In this document: positions 18,926-28,264 of the stretch, piece by piece | Position numbering within the stretch: position 1 is the stretch's first letter | Layout of the letters: each line of letters begins with the position of its first letter | Source of the DNA: Enorma phocaeensis | GTDB lineage: Bacteria; Actinomycetota; Coriobacteriia; Coriobacteriales; Coriobacteriaceae | Direction: 5' to 3' | NCBI RefSeq assembly: GCF_016901575.1 | Contig: NZ_JACJKQ010000004.1 | Coordinates: forward strand, 62,001 to 126,000 | DNA length: 64,000 bases | Position numbers and translations under genes: made by a program | Notes under the pieces: generated by a model | Database searches by the model: none | The model's input: the letters and a program-made list of their open reading frames with translations, nothing else | Told to the model about the DNA's origin: nothing

Positions 18926-19915
18926 ATGAAGCGACTCAAGACGCTTACCTCGGCTCTCGCCGTGGGTGCCCTTGCCGTCACGCTCGCAGCGTGCGGCGGG
19001 CAGGATGCCGGCCAAGGCTCCACAGCCGGCGACGGAGACACGTATCAGATCGGCGTGATCCAGCTCACCGAGCACGGCGCGCTCGACCAGGCCAACGAGG
19101 GCTTTATCGCCGCGCTCGACGAGGCCGGCATCTCCTACTCCGCCGACCAGCAGAACGCTCAGAACGACCAATCTGCCTGCCAGACCATCGCCTCCAAGCT
19201 GGTCAACGACGGCGATGACCTCATCTTCGCCATCGGCACGCCTGCGGCGCAGGCCGTTGCAAGCGCGACGAGCGACATCCCCATCGTGGGCTCCGCCATC
19301 ACCGATTACGCCGAGAGCGGCCTTGTCAGCTCGAACGACGAGCCCGGCGGCAACGTGACCGGATCTTCCGACCTCACCCCGGTCGCCGACCAGATCGACC
19401 TTTTGCAGCAGCTGCTGCCCGACGCCCAGACCGTGGGCCTGCTCTACTGCAGCGCCGAGGCCAACTCCGAGATCCAGATCGAGATGGCCGAGGAGGCCCT
19501 CGACGAGGCCGGCATCGCCCACGAGCGCTACACCGTCTCGAGCTCCAACGAGATCCAGCAGGTCGTCGAGTCCATGGTCGGCAAGGTGGACGCCATCTAC
19601 GCCCCCACGGACAACACCATCGCTGCCGGCATGTCGACCGTCGCGATGGTCGCCAACGAGAACAAGCTGCCCGTCATCGTGGGCTGCGACACCATGGTTG
19701 AAGACGGCGGCCTCGCGTCGTACAGCATCAACTACTACGACCTTGGCTACAAAGCCGGCGAGATGGCCATCGAGATTCTCGAGAACGGCGGCGACCCGGC
19801 GACCATGCCTATCGAATACCTCTCGAGCGACGAGTGCACGCTCATCGTGAACCAGGAGACCGCCGACGCCCTGGGCGTCGACATCTCGGCCCTTGAGGAC
19901 GCGACCATCGTCTAA
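18926..19915 (+). CDS. ABC transporter substrate-binding lipoprotein 1 (TrpX-like)
   Basis: Protein of 329 aa with a signal peptide ending in the lipobox LAAC. The body belongs to the ABC_sub_bind family (YIGVIQLTEH-type start, QNAQNDQSACQTIA, IGTPAAQA, YAPTDNTIAAG), whose best-known members bind tryptophan or other aromatic amino acids (TrpX). The ribosome site is AAGGGGACCGCTC. It is followed 79 bp downstream by a close paralogue and then by permease and ATPase genes of one importer. The ligand is inferred only from the family. Confidence 0.88.
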   Translation: MKRLKTLTSALAVGALAVTLAACGGQDAGQGSTAGDGDTYQIGVIQLTEHGALDQANEGFIAALDEAGISYSADQQNAQNDQSACQTIASKLVNDGDDLIFAIGTPAAQAVASATSDIPIVGSAITDYAESGLVSSNDEPGGNVTGSSDLTPVADQIDLLQQLLPDAQTVGLLYCSAEANSEIQIEMAEEALDEAGIAHERYTVSSSNEIQQVVESMVGKVDAIYAPTDNTIAAGMSTVAMVANENKLPVIVGCDTMVEDGGLASYSINYYDLGYKAGEMAIEILENGGDPATMPIEYLSSDECTLIVNQETADALGVDISALEDATIV

Positions 19916-19994
19916 CGTCTGCCGGACACAGACCCCACGGCGCCGCGCCCGGCGCCCGAAACCTCGGCGCATCCGCGCCACGAAGGAGGCTCCC

Positions 19995-21017
19995 ATGAAC
20001 ATCAACACCCCTGTGACCAGGCGCTCCGCGGCCCTCGGCATGCTCGGCCTTATGGGCGCGGCAGCCCTTGCCGGCTGCAGCAACGACTCGGCCGGCAACG
20101 GCTCCACCACCCAGGGAGGTTCTGCGAGCTACAAGATCGGCGTGCTGCAGCTCACCGAGCACACCGCGCTCGACGCCGCCAACCAGGGCTTCGTGAAGGC
20201 CCTTGACGACTCGGGCATCGACTATGAGATCGAGCAGCAGAACGCGCAGAACGACCAGTCCGCCTGCCAGACCATCGCGCAGACCCTCGTGAACGACGGC
20301 TGCGACCTCATCCTCGCCATCGCCACCCCTGCCGCCCAGGCGGTCGCCGGCGTCACCTCGGACATCCCCATCATCGGCACCGCCATCACCGACTTCGCCG
20401 AGAGCGGCCTGGTTGACTCCAACGACGAGCCCGGCGGCAACCTCACCGGCACCTCTGACATGAACCCCGTCTCGGACCAGATGGACCTCCTGCAGCAGCT
20501 GCTGCCCGACGCCCAGACCGTCGGCCTGCTCTACTGCACGGCAGAGGCCAACTCCGTAATCCAGATCGAGATGGCCGAGGAGGCGCTCGACGGGCTGGGC
20601 ATCGCCCACGAGCGCTACACCGTCTCGAGCTCCAACGAGATCCAGCAGGTCGTCGAGTCCATGGTGGGCAACGTCGACGCCGTCTACACCCCCACGGACA
20701 ACACCATCGCGGCAGGCATGACCACCGTCGCCATGGTGGCCAACGAGAACGGCCTCCCCACCATCTGCGGCGAGGTGGGCATGGTCGAGAACGGCGGCCT
20801 TGCCTCGGTTTCCATCAACTACGAGGAGCTGGGCTACCGCGCCGGCGAGATGGCGGTCGAGATCCTCACCGAGGGCGCCGACCCCGCGACCATGGCCATC
20901 GAGACCATGTCGGTAGACGAATGCGACCTGGTGTATAACCAGGAGACCGCTGACGAGCTTGGCGTCGACGTGTCGGCGCTGGCCGACGAGGGCGGACAGG
21001 ACGTCTCCGCCGCATAG
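19995..21017 (+). CDS. ABC transporter substrate-binding lipoprotein 2 (TrpX-like paralogue)
   Basis: Protein of 340 aa from the ATG at 19995, preceded by GAAGGAGG; the longer frame from 19893 overlaps the previous gene and lacks a signal peptide. The signal peptide contains VTRRSAALG and a lipobox LAGC. Over the mature region it is closely similar to the preceding protein (for example both share QNAQNDQSACQTIA and EEALD..GIAHERYTVSS), so this is a tandem duplication. The ligand-facing segments differ in places, such as IVGCDTMVEDG in copy 1 and ICGEVGMVENG in copy 2. The two copies may therefore present different ligands to one membrane complex. Confidence 0.88.
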   Translation: MNINTPVTRRSAALGMLGLMGAAALAGCSNDSAGNGSTTQGGSASYKIGVLQLTEHTALDAANQGFVKALDDSGIDYEIEQQNAQNDQSACQTIAQTLVNDGCDLILAIATPAAQAVAGVTSDIPIIGTAITDFAESGLVDSNDEPGGNLTGTSDMNPVSDQMDLLQQLLPDAQTVGLLYCTAEANSVIQIEMAEEALDGLGIAHERYTVSSSNEIQQVVESMVGNVDAVYTPTDNTIAAGMTTVAMVANENGLPTICGEVGMVENGGLASVSINYEELGYRAGEMAVEILTEGADPATMAIETMSVDECDLVYNQETADELGVDVSALADEGGQDVSAA

Positions 21018-21065
21018 CCACGGCCACATCGTCACGGCGCGCGGTCGCCACAATCGCACGTTCCA

Positions 21066-21098
21066 GCACGGCCCGGACATCCCATGTCCGGGCCGTGC
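21066..21098 (+). terminator. Perfect hairpin after the second binding-protein gene
   Basis: GCACGGCCCGGACAT and ATGTCCGGGCCGTGC form a 15-bp perfect stem around CCC. It lies 50 bp after the stop. No U-tract follows, so it may be a partial terminator or an mRNA-stability element that raises binding-protein expression over the membrane subunits. Confidence 0.6.
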
Positions 21099-21185
21099 CC
21101 GTATCAGGCGCGACCCTCTGTCCCGGGCGTGGGCGCGTTTCCACTCCATTACAAGCGCGGCTCTCGCGTTGGGCCAAAACGTGCG

Positions 21186-21260
21186 TGCTAGACTGAATAA
21201 TCCCGTATGCATCGTGCATACACCGAAGACATGGTACCCCGGCGGCTCCTCCGTCGGGGT
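21186..21260 (+). promoter_or_regulatory. Putative internal promoter and two-hairpin leader before the permease gene
   Basis: TGCTAGACT (21186-21194) looks like an extended -10 box. Just downstream GTATGCA-TCG-TGCATAC (21205-21221) can form a hairpin, and ACCCCGGCGG / CCGTCGGGGT (21236-21260) a second one followed by a short T-rich TTCGTTT. The layout resembles a short attenuator. A TGGTACC just before the second hairpin recalls the T-box core, but no specifier stem is visible. Regulation is speculative. Confidence 0.35.
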
Positions 21261-21285
21261 TCGTTTGGTATGAGAGGAGAGGCAG

Positions 21286-22215
21286 ATGGGACTCGCTCTG
21301 CTTAGCGCCGTCTCCCAGGGCATTCTCTGGGGCATCATGGTGCTCGGCGTGTTCATCACCTACAAGCTGCTCGACATTGCAGACCTGACGGTCGACGGCA
21401 GCTTTGCCCTGGGCGGGTGCGTATGCGCCGTTCTCGTGGTGGGGGGCGTCGATCCGGTCGTGGCGGTGCTCGCCGCCATGCTTGCCGGCATGGTCGCCGG
21501 TGCAGTCACTGGCTTTTTGCATACCGTATTCGAGATTCCCGCGATTCTCGCCGGCATTCTCACCCAAATCGGCCTGTGGTCCATCAACCTGCGCATCATG
21601 GGCAAGTCCAACACCCCGCTGCTGAAGAATGACACCATCTTCAGCGTGGTGGGCGACCTGACGGGCCTCAGCAGCAACACCGTCGCCATGATCGTCGGCG
21701 TGGGCGTGGCCGTGCTCATCATCGCCCTGCTGTACTGGTTCTTTGGAACCGAGATCGGCTCCGCCTGCCGCGCCACCGGCAACAACGAGGCCATGGTGCG
21801 CGCGCTCGGCGTGAACACCAAGGTCACGAAGCTCATCGCGCTCACGCTGTCCAACGGCCTCGTGGGCCTCTCCGGCGGCCTCATCTGCGAGAGCCAGAAG
21901 TATGCCGACATCGGCATGGGCACGGGCGCCATCGTTATCGGCCTTGCGGCCATCGTGATCGGCGAGGTGCTGTGGCGCGTGCTCCCCTGGGCGAAGCTGC
22001 ACTCCTTCGGCGGCCGCCTCACCGCCGCCGTCGTCGGCTCCGTGGTGTACTTCCTCATCCGCGCCATCGTGCTCCAGCTGGGCATGGACGCCAACGACAT
22101 GAAGCTGCTCTCCGCCATCATCGTGGCGCTCGCCCTGTGCGTGCCGGTGGTGTGGGAGAAGTACCAGCTGCGCCGCAACTACAAGCTCGCGCTGCGTGAC
22201 GAAGGGGGGCGCTAG
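21286..22215 (+). CDS. ABC importer permease (TrpY-like)
   Basis: Protein of 309 aa with about eight hydrophobic segments, beginning GLALLSAVSQGILWGIMV. It belongs to the permease family that partners ABC_sub_bind proteins (ADLTVDGSFALGG, GNNEAMVRALGVN as the cytoplasmic coupling loop). The ribosome site GAGAGGAGAGGC precedes the ATG. The next gene, its ATPase, begins three nt after the stop, so the two are co-translated. The complex is predicted to import an amino-acid-like ligand captured by one of the two upstream lipoproteins. Confidence 0.9.
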   Translation: MGLALLSAVSQGILWGIMVLGVFITYKLLDIADLTVDGSFALGGCVCAVLVVGGVDPVVAVLAAMLAGMVAGAVTGFLHTVFEIPAILAGILTQIGLWSINLRIMGKSNTPLLKNDTIFSVVGDLTGLSSNTVAMIVGVGVAVLIIALLYWFFGTEIGSACRATGNNEAMVRALGVNTKVTKLIALTLSNGLVGLSGGLICESQKYADIGMGTGAIVIGLAAIVIGEVLWRVLPWAKLHSFGGRLTAAVVGSVVYFLIRAIVLQLGMDANDMKLLSAIIVALALCVPVVWEKYQLRRNYKLALRDEGGR

Positions 22216-22218
22216 GCC

Positions 22219-23013
22219 ATGCTGACAGTAAAGCGCGTCTGCAAGACCTTCAACGCCGGAACCATCAACGAGAAGCGTGCGCTCGTAAACCTTGACCTGC
22301 ACCTCGACGCCGGCGACTTCGTAACCATCATCGGCGGCAACGGTGCGGGCAAGTCCACGCTCATGAACATGATCGCGGGCGTCTACCCCATCGATGCGGG
22401 CACCATCGAGCTCGACGGCGTCAACATCTCGCGCCTCTCCGAGCATTCGCGCGCCAAGTACCTGGGCCGCGTTTTCCAGGACCCCATGATGGGCACCGCC
22501 GCAGACATGCAGATCATCGAGAACCTCGCCATGGCCCGCCGTCGCGGCCAGCGCCGCACCCTGCGCTGGGGCGTCACGCACTCCGAGAAGGACGAGTACG
22601 CCGAGCGTCTCGCCGAGCTCGGCCTGGGCCTTGAAAAGCGCCTCACGTCCAAGGTGGGCCTGCTCTCCGGCGGCCAGCGCCAGGCGTTGACCCTGCTCAT
22701 GGCCACGCTCACCGAGCCCAAGCTGCTGCTGCTCGACGAGCACACCGCCGCGCTCGACCCCAAGACCGCCGCGAAGGTGCTCGACCTTACCGAGAAGATC
22801 GTCTCCGAGCATAAGCTCACCACCCTCATGGTCACGCACAACATGAACGACGCCATTCGCATGGGCAACCGCTTGATCATGATGCACGAGGGTTCGATCA
22901 TCTATGACGTGGCGGGCGACGAGAAGAAGTCGCTCACCGTAAAAGACCTGCTGCAGAAGTTTGAGGAGGTCTCGGGCGGCGAGCTCGCCAACGACCGCAT
23001 GCTGCTGAGCTAG
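22219..23013 (+). CDS. ABC importer ATP-binding protein (TrpZ-like)
   Basis: Protein of 264 aa with all nucleotide-binding motifs: Walker A GGNGAGKST (about 36-44), Q-loop RVFQDP, signature LSGGQRQAL, Walker B LLLLDEHTAALDPKT, and H-loop MVTHN. Walker B is followed by HTAALD, as in the TrpZ/amino-acid importer group. It forms the motor of the importer with the permease immediately upstream. A strong terminator follows about 115 bp downstream. Confidence 0.92.
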   Translation: MLTVKRVCKTFNAGTINEKRALVNLDLHLDAGDFVTIIGGNGAGKSTLMNMIAGVYPIDAGTIELDGVNISRLSEHSRAKYLGRVFQDPMMGTAADMQIIENLAMARRRGQRRTLRWGVTHSEKDEYAERLAELGLGLEKRLTSKVGLLSGGQRQALTLLMATLTEPKLLLLDEHTAALDPKTAAKVLDLTEKIVSEHKLTTLMVTHNMNDAIRMGNRLIMMHEGSIIYDVAGDEKKSLTVKDLLQKFEEVSGGELANDRMLLS

Positions 23014-23126
23014 CCTGTGCGGGCGCCGGCTCCAATCGGAGCGCCGGGCGATACGCTGCACGGGCGGTGGAGCCGCACGGTGGAGCCACATCGCGATCGC
23101 TCTGCCACAATCAATCGCTCTGCCAC

Positions 23127-23163
23127 AATCGGGGCCTGTCCGAGACTCGGACAGGCCCCGATT
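23127..23163 (+). terminator. Terminator of the importer operon
   Basis: AATCGGGGCCTGTCCGAG and its exact inverse form an 18-bp perfect stem closing on one unpaired base, followed by TTCC. Just before it a 17-bp segment (ATCGCTCTGCCACAATC) is repeated twice in tandem. Confidence 0.7.
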
Positions 23164-23196
23164 TCCGTTCAAAGCCCCTTTTGAAATGATACTGAG

Positions 23197-23343
23197 AAAA
23201 ACGAATTCGCTTTTCCGACATTTTGAGGTGACCAGCTCGGTAGCCGAACATAGTACAAACTCTCTACCAGGCGTTTTCTTGTAGCAAATAGGCTGTCTAC
23301 TCGAAGGGCCGAGCAAAAATGTCGGAAAAGCGCGTTCATTTTT
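23197..23343. repeat. ~147-bp element with 28-bp inverted ends, copy 1
   Basis: Outer arms at 23197-23224 and 23316-23343 are inverted copies with few mismatches, sharing the core GCTTTTCCGACATTTT. The same core and nearly the same length recur at 47320-47469, so this is a dispersed MITE- or REP-like element. No transposase is present. The rest of the 533-bp gap (23344-23546) shows no gene. Confidence 0.8.
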
Positions 23344-23546
23344 TGCCGGCCCTCATGCCGTGGGCTCCAGGGCCGCCCATTGCCCGCGATCGGCGGCGCA
23401 AAGCGCTAAGACTGCCCGATGCCCGCACGTGGAGCCGTCTACATACCGAAGCGGGGCTCCGGCGTTCACGACCAGATCCCCGTGTTGGGAATATGTCTCT
23501 TAGCTAGCGATCGATCCTTAAGCGCATGTCGCGTCGCACCGCGCCG

Positions 23547-23885
<339 letters not shown>

Positions 23886-24014
23886 AGCTCGCTCCCGTTC
23901 TTATCGCCGTGTAAACCACCGTCCGCGCCATTGCGGGCGCAGAACAGAAGGCGCGGCGGGGCGTGGCGACGGCCGCAAAGCTCCGTCGTGTCCCAGCGCC
24001 GCGCGGATACATGC

Positions 24015-25292
24015 CTACGAATCCAGGCCGGTGTACGCCGGATAGGCGCTCTCGCCGTGCAAGGTGACATCCATGCCCAGCGCCTCCTCGCGGTCGTCGG
24101 CGCGCAGGCGTCCGCCGAAGAGCGCCCGCACGACCAGGATGATGACAGCATCCACGACGACCACAAGCACGAGCGTCACCACGATGCCCAGAACCTGGCT
24201 TATCAGCAAAGAAGGGTCGCCCGTGTAGAGCAAGCCGCCCGCATCGGTCCAGGAAAGCTCGGGCACGCAGAACAGACCGGTGAGCAAACCGCCCAGGATG
24301 CCGCCCACGCCGTGGCATCCAAACGCGTCGAGCGCGTCGTCGTAGCCCAGGCGCGCCTTCAGGTGCGAGATGGCAAAGTAGCACACCGGCGAGACCACAA
24401 GCCCCATGATGACCGCGGCCCAAGGCTCGACAAAGCCAGCGCTCGGCGTTACCACGACGAGCCCGGCGACCAGGCCGGTGCATGCGCCGACGAGCGTGGG
24501 CTTGCCGGTCGCCTTGGCCTCGATGGCCATCCAGGACGCCAGGCCCGCCGCACTCGAGACAACGGTGTTGAGCACCGCGAGCGCCGCCACGCCATCCGCC
24601 GCAAAGGCAGACCCGCCGTTGAAGCCAAACCATCCAAACCAGAGCAGGCCCGCTCCCAGAGCCACAAACGGAACGTTGTGCGGACGGTACGAAGCGATTC
24701 CAAAGCCCCGGCGCCCGCCGAGCGCCAGGCATAGCAAGAGGCCCGTCACGCCCGAGCTGATGTGCACCACGTCGCCGCCGGCAAAGTCGAGCGCACCGAT
24801 GATGTCGCCGATCAAGCTGCCGTCTCCACCCCAGACCATATGGGCGAGCGGCGCATAGACCACGATGGACCAGATGGCCAGAAAGGCCATCACCGCGCCA
24901 AAGCGCATGCGACCGGCGACCGACCCCGTTATGATGGCGGCCGTGATGAGGGCGAACGCCATCTGAAAGACGATGTCGACCAGGGAGGGATAGGCCGTGC
25001 CGTCAGGCACGTCTGCGGCCTCGCCCAGCATGGATTCAACCGTGCCCATAAGGCCCAGCTGGTCGAATCCGCCGATAAATGGACTGGTTCCGTCGCCGCC
25101 GTAGGCCAACGACCAGCCCACGAGCACCCAGGTGAGGCCCACCACGCCGATGACGCCAAACGACATGAGCATGGTGTTGATGACGTTTTTGCGACGCGAC
25201 AGGCCGCCATAGAAAAACGCGAGTCCTGGCGTCATGAGCAGCACCAGCATGGTGCTGACGAGCATGAATGCCGTAGTTCCGGAATCGTACAT
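24015..25292 (-). CDS. amtB: Ammonium transporter AmtB
   Basis: Protein of 425 aa with about 11 transmembrane helices. Family signatures are LAFFYGGLSRRKNV, ADGVAALAVLNT, the pore-lining His in DFAGGDVVHISSGV and the second pore His in FGCHGVGGILGG. The start at 25292 is chosen because AAGGGGGG precedes it and MYDSGTTAFML gives a short periplasmic lead; an ATG at 25319 is also in frame. It conducts ammonium/ammonia into the cell and is gated by the downstream GlnK. Confidence 0.94.
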   Translation of the reverse strand: MYDSGTTAFMLVSTMLVLLMTPGLAFFYGGLSRRKNVINTMLMSFGVIGVVGLTWVLVGWSLAYGGDGTSPFIGGFDQLGLMGTVESMLGEAADVPDGTAYPSLVDIVFQMAFALITAAIITGSVAGRMRFGAVMAFLAIWSIVVYAPLAHMVWGGDGSLIGDIIGALDFAGGDVVHISSGVTGLLLCLALGGRRGFGIASYRPHNVPFVALGAGLLWFGWFGFNGGSAFAADGVAALAVLNTVVSSAAGLASWMAIEAKATGKPTLVGACTGLVAGLVVVTPSAGFVEPWAAVIMGLVVSPVCYFAISHLKARLGYDDALDAFGCHGVGGILGGLLTGLFCVPELSWTDAGGLLYTGDPSLLISQVLGIVVTLVLVVVVDAVIILVVRALFGGRLRADDREEALGMDVTLHGESAYPAYTGLDS

Positions 25293-25501
25293 GCGTCCCC
25301 CCTTCATCGTACGGCGCAAGCGCCGGGTTCGTACGGGGCGATGCTACCGCCGCTCGTCGCGATGAAGGTGGCCTGCCCGCCCGGTTTACAGCCTCACAAC
25401 CGTATCGAAACATGGGAAACGGGTTTGAAACCGCTCCGAAAGCAGCGGGCTACACGCGGTTCACCAACCTGACTCCAAGAAGAAACAAAGGCGTGGCAGC
25501 G

Positions 25502-26119
25502 CTACGACGCGATGGATGCCTCCCGGAGGGCGAGCGTATCCAGATGAAGCTCGGGGCGAGGGGCGAGGGTGGGCTCGCGAGCGCAAGGAAGGGCGCACGG
25601 CACTGCGACCGGACGAACCTGCGACGGCACGAGACGCGCACGGCCGTCGACGCAAACCGTCCTTGCCGGCTCGCTCCCGCCAGCCTGCATTCCCACGCGA
25701 AGCTCCCAAACCGATGCGATGTCCGCCTCGGGATCATGCGCGCGAAGCGCGACGAGAACGCCTGAAAAGACGGGGCCTGCGATATGGCACCGCCAAACAT
25801 GCACCCTAAGCCGCCAGGCGTCCATGCCTTCCTCAGACGATGCCCTGGGAACCCAAAGCGTGGCGGGACGGTCGAACCACAGCCCTTCAACCAGGCCTGC
25901 GCCCAAGTCGCTGCGCTCCTCTGCGAGGGCGACCGCAAGCGCCTGCGGCCCCGCCGCGGCATCCGATGCCCCGACGAGCGCCACGCGGCACCAGAACGCA
26001 CCCGCATGTCCCGGCACCTCGATGGCGGCCGGCACGATGCCGACCTCCCCGTCGGCCGGCGTTTCAAACGCGCCCACGACCCCTTCGGGCACAGGCGAAT
26101 AGCGGTCTAGCGCCAGCAT
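25502..26119 (-). CDS. Protein of unknown function at the end of the thiamine-regulated operon
   Basis: Protein of 205 aa with no family I recognise. It lacks a signal peptide or membrane segments and is rich in Val, Ala and Trp; it may be mostly beta-strand (SGVLVALRAHD, TLWVPRAS). Its ATG overlaps the end of the radical SAM gene by 13 nt and GAGGATGGATGAGG lies just upstream, which argues for translational coupling and a linked function. It would be the last gene of the TPP-riboswitch operon. I am less sure it is a gene than of its neighbours because GC-rich DNA opens many frames. Confidence 0.5.
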   Translation of the reverse strand: MLALDRYSPVPEGVVGAFETPADGEVGIVPAAIEVPGHAGAFWCRVALVGASDAAAGPQALAVALAEERSDLGAGLVEGLWFDRPATLWVPRASSEEGMDAWRLRVHVWRCHIAGPVFSGVLVALRAHDPEADIASVWELRVGMQAGGSEPARTVCVDGRARLVPSQVRPVAVPCALPCAREPTLAPRPELHLDTLALREASIAS

Positions 26120-27513
26120 TCCTCATCCATCCTCTCCAAATCTGCACAGGGATGGTTGCCGCACATCTTGTAATCATCGTCCAGGCAGATGAGCCCATGC
26201 GCCCGACGAATGTCATGAAACCCCTGCGCCAAGCGCACGTAGTAGTCGACAGGCGCCATAGGCTGCCAGCCCAGCCGGGCTCGGCGATGCGGGCGCCACA
26301 CGATAAAAAGACAGTTCACCCCGCGCTCGGCAAAGTATTCGCAGCCCGCAAGGTTCGACGCAAGCGCCTCGCCCGTCGTCTCGAAACCATGCGGTGCCGC
26401 AAGCTCGGCACCTGCGACGACCTGCGTATACACGTTGCCACGCCCGAAGACCTCGACGGCGTCGACGGTGCGGCGCACCCACTCGTCATGCCCCACCACG
26501 CGCTCCTTGCCCGGGCAGAGCCATCGGAACCTCTCGCGGTCCCACACCTCGATGTCGGCGCTATAGGATGTGATGCCGGTCTCACGCCGGATGCGCTCCA
26601 GCAGATGCCTGGGGTAGGCCGGCGCCATGAGCTGACAGGGAAACCGACCCGAAAAGTCGCGGCCCATAGCCTGGAGGTCGCAGATGTAGCGCTCGACTTC
26701 GCGCTCGAACGGCTCGGCGCCCGAATAGTCTGTGCCTCCCGACAGGTAGAGCTCGGAGAAGCGCCCCGGCTCCTCGAGGGCGGCGTGAACGGTCTCGTAG
26801 AGGTCTTCTGGGTCGACCGCGGGATCTTCATGCCCCTTGGTGAAAAAGGCGCAGAACCGGCATTGCTCGCGACGGTCCCAGAAATGACACGTGCGGTATG
26901 CGGTGAAGATGAGCTTTTGCGGGCGCACGTCGACAAGGGTGTCCATGAGGGTGCCGCGCGAGGTTCGACGCCCGAAGATCCCAGGGCGCGGCACGAAGTC
27001 CACCACATCGATCGCCGGGTCGCCCTCCCGCGCCTCGCGCAGAACGAACGCCCCGAGCTCCACATCGAGGTCCAGGAGGTAGGGGTCCTCATACGCCTCG
27101 CCGTAGTTGACGAACACGAAGGTGCCGTCACGAAGCACCACCGCCCCCGGCATGACCTGGCTCGTAGAGCGGCCGGCGAACTCGATTTCGAAGGAGTTCG
27201 CCTCGTCGCCCTCGCCGGGAACGGTGCCGAAGCGGTAGTCATCTTGCTGCAGGCGCTCCATAGCGCGTGGCGAGATGATCGCCCCGTGACACGTGAGACT
27301 GAGCTTCATGATCACGAAAGGCGCCATGCCGGGGTTCTCCTCGCACAGGCGCCGCCATTCGGCATACTTGGGATAGGAGCGCGGGTCCACGTCGCGGTTA
27401 AGGGCCTCGCGTGCGTCGGCAGCCCTCGATGCCGTCGCCGCCCGCTCGCGCCCAGGCGCCTCCCCGCGCCCGCCTCTTCCAGAAGCCTCCCCAACATGCG
27501 CCATCTGCTTCAC
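26107..27513 (-). CDS. Radical SAM enzyme with CX8CX2C motif in the TPP-riboswitch operon
   Basis: Protein of 468 aa from GTG 27513 (GGGG five nt before; ATG 27504 is the next choice). The cluster motif is YRTCHFWDRREQCRFCAFF: three Cys spaced CX8CX2C, unlike the standard CX3CX2C, with an aromatic after the last Cys region as usual. Downstream are LYLSGGTDYSG (SAM-binding GGE-like) and SYSADIEVWD. About 100 residues precede the motif, and the C terminus ends in KMCGNHPCADLERMDEECW, a possible second metal site. It starts 20 bp after ykoC and so belongs to the thiamine-precursor operon. No thiamine gene with this architecture is known to me; a pyrimidine (HMP) salvage or degradation step is a guess. 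Confidence 0.8.
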   Translation of the reverse strand: MKQMAHVGEASGRGGRGEAPGRERAATASRAADAREALNRDVDPRSYPKYAEWRRLCEENPGMAPFVIMKLSLTCHGAIISPRAMERLQQDDYRFGTVPGEGDEANSFEIEFAGRSTSQVMPGAVVLRDGTFVFVNYGEAYEDPYLLDLDVELGAFVLREAREGDPAIDVVDFVPRPGIFGRRTSRGTLMDTLVDVRPQKLIFTAYRTCHFWDRREQCRFCAFFTKGHEDPAVDPEDLYETVHAALEEPGRFSELYLSGGTDYSGAEPFEREVERYICDLQAMGRDFSGRFPCQLMAPAYPRHLLERIRRETGITSYSADIEVWDRERFRWLCPGKERVVGHDEWVRRTVDAVEVFGRGNVYTQVVAGAELAAPHGFETTGEALASNLAGCEYFAERGVNCLFIVWRPHRRARLGWQPMAPVDYYVRLAQGFHDIRRAHGLICLDDDYKMCGNHPCADLERMDEECWR

Positions 27514-27532
27514 GACGTCCCCTTCCTGCGAC

Positions 27533-28264
27533 TTATCTGACCAGCATGAGCCCTGCGGCGATTGCCGCCAGCACGCCCAAGGCAAACGCGACGTCGCGGG
27601 CGCGCAGCGGCACGCGGAAGGCGACGCGGCGCGGGGCATCGTTTTCGAATCCACGCGACTCCATTGCCATGGCGAGGCTCTCCGAACGTTCGAGCGCGTG
27701 CGCCAGCATGGGCAGCAGGCGCCGGGTAGAGAAGGGTCCGGCCTTGACGCCACGCACCTTGAGCGCGGCCCCCACCGTGCCGAACTCCTCGCGCACCACC
27801 GGAAAGAAGTGATATGCCGCAAGGATCCCGTAGGCAAACTTCGGAGGCAGCCGGAACTGCTGCATCAGGCTCATCACAAGCTCGAACGCGTTGCTCGTGA
27901 AGGCAAAGAGCATCCCGAGGCCTCCGTAGGCAAGCACGCGCGACGCAAGCTGCATGGCGGTGGTCCAGTCAGTGGCAAGCAGGGTCCGCTGCCCGAAGAC
28001 GCTCGTCGACACGCCCACCGCCTCTGCGTTGCCCGCGCCGCCCGCTCCAAAGAAGAGCCCTGTGGTAAAAAACGCCAGCGCCGTCAAGAAAAATGGCAGC
28101 AGGGCAAGCGCGAGGCGACGTCGGTTCACACCGGACGTGGCGACCGTCGCCACCAGGCAGGCTAGGCACACCGCCACGTTCACCGCAACGTTGTAGGTAA
28201 GCGACAGCATAAGCGACGCCACGATGAGCGTCGCCAGCTTGACGCCCGGATTTATGCTCCGCAT
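27533..28264 (-). CDS. ykoC: ECF transporter T component, YkoC-like
   Basis: Protein of 243 aa with five to six hydrophobic segments. The EcfT coupling motif is visible as MAMESRGFEND; the first of the two usual Arg-Gly segments is LKVRGVK. It is the membrane scaffold linking the ATPase to the substrate-binding S component. Its ATG overlaps the end of the ATPase gene by 13 nt. The order YkoE-D-C under a TPP riboswitch identifies the thiamine/hydroxymethylpyrimidine importer type. Confidence 0.88.
   Translation of the reverse strand: MRSINPGVKLATLIVASLMLSLTYNVAVNVAVCLACLVATVATSGVNRRRLALALLPFFLTALAFFTTGLFFGAGGAGNAEAVGVSTSVFGQRTLLATDWTTAMQLASRVLAYGGLGMLFAFTSNAFELVMSLMQQFRLPPKFAYGILAAYHFFPVVREEFGTVGAALKVRGVKAGPFSTRRLLPMLAHALERSESLAMAMESRGFENDAPRRVAFRVPLRARDVAFALGVLAAIAAGLMLVR

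Noticed and set aside
21200-21265. T-box riboswitch upstream of the permease gene
   Set aside because: TGGTACC precedes a terminator-like hairpin, but no specifier stem I and no complete T-box core can be found in the short leader.
20866-23316. 816-codon open frame on the minus strand opposite the importer permease and ATPase
   Set aside because: The plus-strand genes have full ABC motifs; the antisense product is His/Ala-rich with no domain.
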